Shown here in pieces: positions 56,341 to 64,000 of a stretch of 64,000 bases of DNA (position 1 is the stretch's first letter; each line of letters opens with the position of its first letter). Source of the DNA: Lineus longissimus (lineage: Eukaryota > Nemertea > Pilidiophora > Heteronemertea > Lineidae). Position numbers and translations under genes: made by a program. Location of the stretch: positions 15,744,501 through 15,808,500 of the forward strand of contig NC_088320.1 in NCBI RefSeq assembly GCF_910592395.1. The letters are read 5' to 3'. Below the pieces are notes generated by a model. It searched no databases and was not told where the DNA came from. It saw nothing but the letters and a program-made list of their open reading frames with translations.

Positions 56341-56916
56341 TTACTAGTTCGGAAAGATAGTTCGGTCAGCTCCCGGTTAGATTGCAATAATGGCATTCTG
56401 CATGGTCTCCCTGAAAGTACCATTGCTCCACTCCAGCGTATTCAGAACTGGGCTGCCAGGATTGTCCTCCGTCTTAGGAAATCTGCGCACATAACCCCTG
56501 CCCTTCGGCAATTGCACTGGCTCCCTGTTAGGTCAAGGATCGAGTACAAGATCTCGCTGACTGCTTATAAGATCTATAGCGGTCTTGCACCACAATATTT
56601 CGATGGGTTTTTGAGTGCTGCACCTGGCCGACGAGAGACGCGGTATTCTGGGCTTGATCGGGTCTCCGTCAAAAGAACCCGAACTCGGCTAGGCGACCGG
56701 AGTCTCTCGTCTTGTGCACCTGTTCTTTGGAACGCCCTCCCTGGCCACGTCAAGGCATGCCAAAATATCACCAGTTTCAAACTTCAGCTAAAGACGTGGC
56801 TTTTTAAGAAGCACTTCTCTGAATGATGTTTTTCGGTTTTGAACGGGGTGGCACCTTGATCAGGCTCATGGAAAGGCGCCGCCTATAAATGCTTTTCATT
56901 CATTCATTCATTCTCT
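56341..56916 (+). mobile_element. 3' end of a CR1-like LINE
   Basis: A frame from ~56,386 to 56,826 encodes the C-terminal region of LINE pol: CNNGILHGLP, LQRIQNWAARIVL, LHWLPVRSRIEYKI, APVLWNALP and a closing LKTWLFKKHF. These are standard CR1/L2-group landmarks. It ends in a (CATT)n tail at ~56,897-56,914, as CR1-type elements do. The RT core is missing (5' truncation). Confidence 0.88.
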
Positions 56917-57216
56917 CACAGGCAGTAAACACGGCCCCGCATTGTGTCATATTCAGGCATGTCTCACGAAAACGCTAATAAAACAATTTAGAATTATTGG
57001 AACTTTCTAAAATTCACTTATGACATTGACAAGATATAGGACTACACTTCTGTAAAGTTTGATGAAAATCGCAGCATTGAATTGTTTTTAAATCACGAAA
57101 ATGTATGTACACAGAATGTACAAGAACCCTATAGCAGATTTAATGGGTAATTTGTGTAACACACAGTATGATCCCTATCGGCCTTTTATCACACTAAAAT
57201 TTGCACTTTGAGCAGC

Positions 57217-57273
57217 ATGGCGGGTTCGGATGTCGCCAAACTTTTTCTTGGGGTTGAAATTAGCACGCAGCAG
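57217..57273 (+). CDS. XYLB: Xylulose kinase exon 1
   Basis: 19 codons from ATG to a donor (cag|gtaaaat) in phase 0. The peptide ends LFLGVEISTQQ, which aligns with the N-terminal FGGY-kinase strand and the conserved 'STQQ' of animal xylulokinase (in the nucleotide-binding lobe). The enzyme phosphorylates D-xylulose to xylulose 5-phosphate in the cytosol, feeding the glucuronate-xylulose and pentose phosphate pathways. Exons 2 and 3 follow in matching phase and conserved order, which secures the call despite this exon's shortness. Confidence 0.85.
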
Positions 57274-57450
57274 GTAAAATAATCAAGTCAATTTATCAAA
57301 CACCGGACACACATAAAGACTAGTTATCACTGGATGTTCATGGGTACTTTGATCTTGTTGACATTCGTTGTATACTATTGGGCCTGCCGCCTACGTGTAT
57401 CGCTTTTATACTCCATGTATGTACTCGGCCAACATTATGACTGTGCATCG

Positions 57451-59471
57451 ATGCATGTGTTCCGCGCTAATTACCGATTAGCGCCATCTTAAGATTGCGC
57501 TGCGCATTCTTAGGATCGTTTAATTGCGCGGCAATCTCGAGATCGCGCAAGGGTGAGCGTGCGCTTTTTGCCGATTGCGCATTTTAGAGATGATGATACT
57601 ATGTTCAGCTTTGCATTGCCATTGGTAGCTTTATTTTTCACCTAATTTTTTGCTACACCAACAGTCACATTACTGTCATGTGACTGTCTATGGGATGCTG
57701 AAAGTAAATTAATTTAATACCGGCCAAAGTTGACTGTCGAGTGGTTGATTTGTATTTTGTACCTCAGGCCATACCTCAGGCCATGGAGGTATTATTAAGA
57801 TAACTGCAGGCCATGGAGGTATTATTAAGATACTTCCATGCTCAGGCATTCGTTAGAGAAGGGAGACACTTAGGCCTACATGTAAGGTTTTATGTTATCT
57901 TCTCATTATAAATACTGTTTTATATTTCAGGTTATCCCCTAACACAGCTTGCTGATGGACATCCAACCTGAGAGCAATGCTTTTGAAAATTAATGATTGA
58001 TCAAGTTCATTTGCTTGTAATCTTGCATCCGGATTTACTTAATGAATAAAGAGATACATCTAATAACTAAGATTTTATTATACGTTTATAATTATTTTAT
58101 TTATAATAACATCCCAATAGTATTTACATTTCCTTGATATATATGATTACACAATACAATGTTTATGATATTTACACTTACAGTCGCACAATATTGTCAT
58201 GGAACTTAGTTTATTCACCAATTAATGATAATTGATAATTGGTAATTGGTTATTATATGTAAATTAGCGTTCTGTCATAGTGATCATTTCACCAAAAATT
58301 ATCAATGAATATTAATCATGATAATTAGTAAGTGCTAAAATTGGCTTGTGTCAAGTCAAATATGAACATATCATCATCTCAGAAGCCTAATTAGCAGTGG
58401 TAGGTAATTAATGCAGCCATGCCTTTGATAATGTGAACAGATCTCACTATGACACTTTGACCAATATTTTATACTGACCATCATCTCAGAAGCCGCTAAG
58501 GCGGCCATGCCTTTAATAATGTGAACAGATCTCACTATGACACTTTGACCAATATTTTATACTGATCATCATCTCAGAAGCCTAATTAGCAGTGGTAATT
58601 AATGCGGCCATGCCTTTGATAATGTGAACAGATCTCAGTATGACACTTTTTGACGAATATGATATGACTTACTCTCCACAAGGGACGACATTTTCTTTGT
58701 CACCAAAGGTGGGATTATAGTCTAATGAATAACGTAGGGGACAACATTTTCTTTCGCACTAAGTGTCCTTTATTCACATTGATGATTATGAACGGCCCCT
58801 TACCCCGGTGTAATGTTTTTGAGTGTTTCTGTTTTTGAGTGTTTCCCCTCATTGTTTGGGAACGCTCAAAAATAGATTGACGAGTTTTTCTGTGTATCCC
58901 TCTTATTGAACAGTCATGGTCTCTCTAGCTGCCTATTGTTTGGAAACACTGAAACATGGGGAACAACCACAGATGTTACACCGGCCCTTACCATAAATCT
59001 AACAATCCCTCAACAATCATTGAACAATAGAACGAATTCTACTACTATAGTTTTACCTGTTGTTGTGGGACAAGGGAGACTAGTGTCTCGTGATAGTAGT
59101 ACGTAGGGGACACCATTTTCTTTCACACCAAGTTTCCCGTCCTCGTTTTCTTGTAACATTGCAGAAGTTGATGGGACTTTTCACAAAATTCAAGCCCATG
59201 AGCCGTGCGGAAGATTATTGTTGGAATGGCAACCCATAGTTCATATATTTCATCATAATTTATGCAGTCTGATGTTGCAAATTCTCGGAGAGAACATGAT
59301 AAGTCAGTTATATTATTTGCAGGACAATCATTCATCATTCGTTCATTGGCTCGCAAGACCCCCCAACTCCCTTGCGCGATCTCGAGATTGCCGCGCAATT
59401 ATAGGATCCTAAGAATGCGCAGCGCAATCTTAAGATAGCGCAGATCGGTAAAATGCGCGGAACACATGCAT
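57451..59471 (+). mobile_element. 2.0-kb element with ~102-bp terminal inverted repeats
   Basis: The left repeat (57,451-57,552) and right repeat (59,369-59,471) are inverted copies sharing atgcatgtgttccgcgc, cttaagattgcgctgcgcat and cggcaatctcgagatcgcgc. There is no transposase ORF inside. The flanking bases are TGCA-rich (gtgcatcg / tgcatgac), so any target duplication is ambiguous. It contains a nested tandem repeat and three copies of a 'gggac.acattttcttt' motif. Confidence 0.8.
58372..58665 (+). repeat. ~90-108-bp tandem repeat, three copies
   Basis: The anchor catcatctcagaagcc recurs at ~58,372, 58,479 and 58,567, each followed by gtgaacagatctca.tatgac. It is nested in the 2.0-kb inverted-repeat element. 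Confidence 0.85.
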
Positions 59472-59949
59472 TGCATGACAGCATCCGTTTGTAATTGAGT
59501 AGGTTCAGGAAATGACTATGTTTTAACAATTCATTATGGTTTTATAATACCTTTAACAGTCGACAGTACTGCCATACTACTCATACTGGCTTTGATAGTT
59601 TGTGCAATAAATTGAATCGAATTGAATTGGTAATGTAGGCCTAATACATGCAATGCATGATCTGGGCAACTATATTTAGCCTCGAATTACTACTAACTAA
59701 GGGGTTTCGCCCAGTATTCGTTCTTCATATGATGTTATAAAACTTGGTTGTTAAGGCAGGTGCAATTATTGTTGACCGGTCAGAGGGAAAGTCGTGTTCC
59801 CAATCCCATGTCATGTGTAGGCCAGATAGTTGATATCTCACTCGTAGAATAAACTTTTGCCCATAATTGTAAGTCTCCGATTCCTGATATTCATATCATA
59901 CTCACGATGAACTCAGAGTTGCTGCCTACAAGGGTTAAGGGGTAACATA

Positions 59950-60569
59950 TATCAGTTCGGCAATGTCAAAATTCGGCAGCGATGCCGTCTGAGGCAACCG
60001 TTGCCGTAAAGTGACACTTCCAATGAAAATTGACACCACAGCATTGAAATTAAAATCATGTGAGCATCGTTCGATTAATTTTTGGTTGCTGCTGAAATGA
60101 ATTAAAAAACACATATTTTACACACAGATGATTGTAATTTTCCCGTTTTTTACACCATATTCTGCAGTAGGCCTACATGTCATCTGCTGAGCCAGAGCTT
60201 ACAAGCCGGGGACATGGGACAGGTCGTATTATTTGGCTGTATTTGAGTAAGGGTATTAGAATTGAACCTCCATCAGTTGGTCTGACGCCACATTTCAGTG
60301 GAGGCCATTCTGAAAATTGAGAATTTTCAAAAATGCGTGGATAGACTTACATTTCCTTGGGTAAATATTTAGATCAATACCAGCTGCCCCCTATTAATCT
60401 ATAATGGAACCCCCGATCGGCAGCGCTCGGCCCCGAAGTTATCCCGAAGCTGAGGGATGCCGCGTGAGGCATCCGAGGGATGCCGTATAAAGCAACCGTT
60501 GCTGTTAACAGCAACGGGGGATTCCTCGAACGGCATCGCTGCTGAATTTTGACGTTTGCCGAACTGATA
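59950..60569 (+). mobile_element. 620-bp MITE-like element with TA flanks
   Basis: Terminal inverted repeats begin TATCAGTTCGGCAA and extend ~45 bp (sharing gtcaaaattc and gcagcgatgccg). TA dinucleotides flank both ends, as left by Tc1/mariner-type insertion. No transposase is present. Internal aacggttgc-type repeats near 60,490-60,520 form a further small palindrome. Confidence 0.75.
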
Positions 60570-60778
60570 TAGCTGTAAAATATGCTGCCTTCTGGGGTTG
60601 CTTTTTGCGCAGTCAGCGGTGTAGGCCTATATGCATCACGCATGCAAATTGTATTCATTGCATGCACATGCATGGTCATGATAGCACTGCAGATTTCTTG
60701 TTCAGACTTCCTACCCTTTTGATTTGGACTGACACTGCACTGTTGACTGTACATGCATCCTAAATCACAATACAAGGA

Positions 60779-61068
60779 TCTGGATGTACAGTACCGGGGG
60801 AGCTGCCGGTACGTTTTGAGATTACCCATAAGTCTTTGGGGTAGTCTCGCACATACGGAATATAACCAATCAATCTTTCTCCTTCTGAGAAAAACTGTGT
60901 TGCGCTCAACTACAAATCATGTATAATCAGGTAGACACGTATTGGCCTTTGAATGAGCATAATCAATGAATGCGGCTTTCTCATTGGCGGATCGTTAAAT
61001 TATTCACTGACAGACTTGTGGGTAATCTAAAAACGTACCGCCAGGATTTCCGGTACTGTACATCCAGA
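60779..61068 (+). mobile_element. 290-bp MITE-like element
   Basis: Inverted ends begin tctggatgtacagtaccgg and, after a short mismatch, share cggtacgttt and agattaccca. This gives about 55 bp of imperfect terminal repeat. I saw no clear target duplication. Confidence 0.7.
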
Positions 61069-61103
61069 TTGTAGTATAGGCCCAGTACAACTCGAGTACA
61101 ACT

Positions 61104-61976
61104 ACAGACATCACTAAAAATCAATTCGGGTCATTGTCAATGTCATTGGATTGATTGGCACACTCCACTCCAGGCTTGGCACTGTTAGACTGTACATACT
61201 TCATAGCTACAGCATAGTTGATTCGTAAAGGGTCCTGAATCTGCGTACTTCCTGGTTTTGCCAGAAAGAAAGAAGTAGGCCGGGGCTCTTCGATGATCCT
61301 TAATGCATTACATACAAACTACTCGCTGTTCTAACGACGGTCATTTTCACCCTAACCCTAACGCTAACCCTGACCGTGACCTTTCCAGCACTAACCCTAA
61401 CACTTCCCTTACACTAATCTTAACTCCCTCGTCCCTATCTTCAGTTTATTCTTTAAATCGCATAAACTCTATTATGACCATAGTCTTGTCCAAGATGTCG
61501 TCAGTTGAGAAATCCTGAAAATCGCTCTCATTTTCACAATTGCTCTCGGATTTCTATCAAACCTACTTCAACTGAGCATTACAACATGTCCCTGGGTTTT
61601 AATCCATTCGAAAGTTCCACGACCGCTCCAGAAAATCATGATTTTGTGCAGCATATGAGCCCTAATGCTATGCATGTCAAACATTGCGGGTCATGATGAC
61701 GCTACTTGCAACAGAGCATCTTGAGCTTGTCCAACGTAATTTTTCATGGCCTTTCTTCAATGGCGTGAAACCCCCGTACATGTGTGTTGACCTGCTAAAA
61801 TTTCCTATGCTGGAACATCAGGCCATTTTCTGGAGGGTTTGTGGTAGGAATAAACTATTGAATGGATAAAAATGCAGTGACATACCGGTACTAGAACAAT
61901 GAATTTGAAAAAACCTAACTTTAATTTGTACTTGTAGGGCTACACCAACAGACATCACTAAAAATCAATTCGGGTC
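61104..61976 (+). repeat. 29-bp perfect direct repeat pair
   Basis: The same 29 bases (starting acagacatcactaaaaatca) occur at 61,104-61,132 and 61,948-61,976. The sequence between them has no other repeat structure. Confidence 0.8.
61350..61401 (+). repeat. Telomere-like CCCTAA patch
   Basis: Contains caccctaaccctaacgctaa and actaaccctaacac, separated by degenerate sequence. It is a short interstitial patch of the animal telomere motif, not a telomere. Confidence 0.6.
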
Positions 61977-62319
61977 TTTAATTTGTACTAGGTATTTGAA
62001 AAAGCTGGATCGCTGGACTGCCAGATTCACTGGATTGTGATCGTGGATCAGCACCGCCTGGATTGGGGATTGTTCAGAAAATGGTGTGCATGTTGCAATA
62101 CTCTGGCTCATGCTGTCGTTATCACAACTGTCTGATCAAATGCCCCGACTCAAGTATAATCATTCAGACATTGACAAGTAGGAAGATCTTCAGCTACATT
62201 GCAAACTTTCTGTCAGCTTGGTAGTTCATGCAGAATCGCCGGTGATAGCCCGCGTGAGACTGCAGTGGCAGTGTGTCTACTTGAAGCACATGGTGTTAAA
62301 CGTTAGGGATTTGTGAATT

Positions 62320-62413
62320 GTGCAATCCATCCAGGCGGTGGTGATCCATGAGTCACAATCCAATGCATCCAGGCGGTGGTGATCAATCCATGAGTCACAA
62401 TCCAATACATCCA
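62320..62413 (+). repeat. Short tandem repeat (~43 bp, about two copies)
   Basis: atccaggcggtggtgatc and catgagtcacaatccaa alternate twice. Confidence 0.75.
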
Positions 62414-62420
62414 ACAATCT

Positions 62421-62864
62421 CAGACCTGCCAACCTGTTACGATTTTCCGTATTTAGTACAGATTTTGGCCGAAAAACGCATTTTAGTACGGCGTTACGGA
62501 ATTGCTATCAAAAATACGATTTTCAAAAAAAAGTTCAATTTTTTTTCGTTTCGTCGATTTCATTTTGTTGATTTCTCATCTGTGCACCGCCAAGTCTCGC
62601 GCAAATCACATTAACTTTTTCAAATACATTGGCAATATGATACTGCCAGTGTTTCTCCTGCGTTGCGCACGACTCACTCTCAGATTACAATATGGCGGAT
62701 TTCGATTTTGATGGCTTGAATTTGATGCAATTTTCAAAGCAATTTTCCGATGCCTAAGCGCAAGCAATGTGTTACTGAAAGACCCCCCCCCCCCCGAAAT
62801 ACTGAAAAAGTGACAAATTCAGGGGAAAAATACGGAAAAGGGTATTTGGGGGTTAGCAGCTCTG
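62421..62864 (+). mobile_element. 444-bp non-autonomous hAT-like element
   Basis: The ends read cagacctgccaacc (left) and, inverted, cagagctgctaacc (right), matching the CAGAGCTGCCAAC-type ends of hAT transposons. Direct copies of caatct flank it (62,415-62,420 and 62,865-62,870), which could be part of an 8-bp target duplication. There is no transposase, and it contains a C14 tract. Confidence 0.75.
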
Positions 62865-62986
62865 CAATCTGGTGATCAAGCTTTTTCGAATACCGGGCTA
62901 CTCCATGGTTAGTCAATGCCTATGCTTTATATTTACTTAAAACTTACAAGTGCCACCACCTGATATCAGATTTTTCTTCATTCCAG

Positions 62987-63069
62987 GTGAAGGTGATTGC
63001 TGTGGACAATGAGCTGAGCATTGTCTATGAAAATGCGGTGAAATACGACACAGAACTTCCTCACTATGG
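62987..63069 (+). CDS. XYLB: Xylulose kinase exon 2
   Basis: 83 bases after the acceptor tttttcttcattccag, phase 0 in and phase 2 out, donor gg|gtatgt. It encodes VKVIAVDNELSIVYENAVKY and DTELPHYG, continuing the N-terminal lobe with the 'QQxKVxAVD' strand-turn of FGGY kinases. The split Gly codon is completed by exon 3. Confidence 0.9.
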
Positions 63070-63901
63070 GTATGTATCCCCAGATTATAATATTCCTTCA
63101 AGACTATTTTCAAAAGTACCATTGACGAATTCGAAGAAGACAAATCAGTGCCAAAACAAATCAAATGCGCACACTCGGAACACGTCAGAATGCCTAAGTC
63201 GACTTCAGACAAAACCTAGAGACACGGCGATCCTTTGTTGAAGGTGAAACACATGACTGGTCAGTCAGTGCCAAGGTGAAACGCATGACTGGTCAGTCAG
63301 TGCTAAGGTGAAACGCATGACTGGTCATTGCCAAGGTGAAACGCATGACTGGTCAGTGCCAAGGTGAAACGCATGACTGGTCAGTCAGTGCCAAGGTGAA
63401 ACGCATGACTGGTCAGTCAGTGCCAAGGTGAAACGCATGACTGGTCATTGCCAAGGTGAAACGCATGACTGGTCAGTGCCAAGGTGAAACGCATGACTGG
63501 TCAGTCAGTGCCAAGGTGAAACGCATGACTGGTCAGTCAGTGCCAAGGTGAAACGCATGACTGGTCATTGCCAAGGTGAAACGCATGACTGGTCAGTCAG
63601 TGCCAAGGTGAAACGCATGACTGGTCAGTCAGTGCCAAGGTGAAACGCATGACTGGTCAGTCAGTGCCAAGGTGAAACGCATGAAAATGCTTAATCTTCA
63701 TCTTAGTATCGATAAAAATGCCACTTTAGACTTTGAATTTGAAACATAAGTCCCCCCCCCCCTCCCCTCTGTATAAAACCCTGAGAAGGTGGGTACATAC
63801 CCACTCTTTAAGCAAAGGTGGGTATTTGTACCTCCCCCCCCCCCCCCAACTGGCAGAAATCGAGTCCCTGTATGTATTGTCTATTACTTTCATTTGATTA
63901 G
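63070..63901 (+). other. XYLB intron 2
   Basis: 832 bases, donor gtatgt and acceptor catttgattag. It is largely occupied by the 32/28-bp minisatellite (63,241-63,684) and two C-rich tracts (63,751 and 63,834). Confidence 0.85.
63241..63684 (+). repeat. 32/28-bp minisatellite, 14 full copies
   Basis: Unit aaggtgaaacgcatgactgg plus tcagtcagtgcc (32 bp), or shortened to tcattgcc or tcagtgcc (28 bp). The order of lengths is 32-32-28-28, 32-32-28-28, 32-32-28, 32-32-32 and a 16-bp part. This is a 120-bp higher-order pattern that decays to the right. Confidence 0.97.
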
Positions 63902-63971
63902 GACCCATGGTGGTGCACATATTCATGAGGACAACCACACCGTGACGGCACCAACTCTGATGTGGGTTGAG
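63902..63971 (+). CDS. XYLB: Xylulose kinase exon 3; gene continues beyond the window
   Basis: 70 bases; the first completes the Gly codon from exon 2, and the donor is gag|gtaggt in phase 0. It encodes THGGAHIHEDNHTVTAPTLM and WVE. The 'GTxGGxHxH...VTxPxLMW' pattern is characteristic of animal XYLB and contributes to the sugar-binding lobe. The rest of the ~530-residue enzyme lies to the right of the window. Confidence 0.92.
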
Positions 63972-64000
63972 GTAGGTGGGCGATGGCCCCAAACAAACAA

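Larger units (their letters stand above)
57274..62986 (+). other. XYLB intron 1 (5.7 kb), rich in DNA elements
   Basis: Donor gtaaaat at 57,274 and acceptor ttcattccag ending at 62,986. Inside are four inverted-repeat elements, two small tandem repeats, a telomere-like patch and a 29-bp direct repeat pair, all listed separately. No other gene is recognised in it. Confidence 0.8.

Noticed and set aside
61303-61869. Series of short plus-strand ORFs in XYLB intron 1
   Set aside because: They run through a telomere-like repeat and AT-rich intron. No protein-like pattern.

Overview
This is nuclear DNA from a multicellular animal. It has spliced genes with GT/AG introns, class A G-protein-coupled receptors (GPCRs), LINE and Ty3/Gypsy retrotransposons, several inverted-repeat DNA elements and about 10 kb of satellite. 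No operons, Shine-Dalgarno sites or bacterial genes are visible. A marine invertebrate fits best. A deuterostome such as an echinoderm or hemichordate is my guess, partly because TAGGCCTA occurs at least five times between 55.9 and 60.7 kb. That placement is an impression, not a result.

Layout, left to right. (1) 1-~7.3 kb: a Ty3/Gypsy retrotransposon with intact gag and pol in overlapping frames, followed by 1.6 kb of noncoding DNA that probably holds its 3' LTR. (2) 8.8-29.95 kb: a ~7-kb segment present three times in direct tandem. Each unit carries an intact single-exon GPCR gene (344 aa, 'GPCR-A'), the first exon of a second, spliced GPCR ('GPCR-B'), and a decayed LINE reverse-transcriptase fragment. 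Only the third unit runs on into GPCR-B exons 2 and 3 (to 32,539), but its own first exon has a stop at codon 23. A fourth, diverged first exon lies at 33.0 kb. (3) 34.28-36.94 kb, minus strand: a secreted protein gene of at least three exons, with dermatopontin-like repeats followed by an aerolysin-like pore-forming domain. Its start codon lies inside a 63-bp tandem repeat. (4) 37.6-39.1 kb: a 5'-truncated LINE. (5) 41.36-51.36 kb: ~160 copies of a 62-bp satellite monomer with higher-order repeats of 992 bp and 1,304 bp. It abuts three copies of a ~912-bp unit that contains a tRNA-like sequence. (6) 53.8-55.3 kb: a small unidentified ORF split by a 795-bp inverted-repeat element with an 11-bp target duplication, followed by two more tiny ORFs. 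(7) 56.3-56.9 kb: the 3' end of a CR1-like LINE. (8) 57.2 kb to the end: the first three exons of xylulose kinase (XYLB), plus strand. Its 5.7-kb intron 1 holds four inverted-repeat DNA elements, and its intron 2 holds a 32/28-bp minisatellite.

The receptor genes show recent tandem duplication and probable sequence exchange between copies. Three GPCR-B first exons sit upstream of a single set of downstream exons. All three keep the same donor phase, so they could act as alternative first exons. The host genes otherwise look unrelated to one another, and repeats make up most of the window. Nothing here is clearly a wholly new system. The points most worth testing are the receptor exon array, the dermatopontin/aerolysin fusion with its repeat-borne start codon, and the satellite whose every monomer resembles a 3' splice site.
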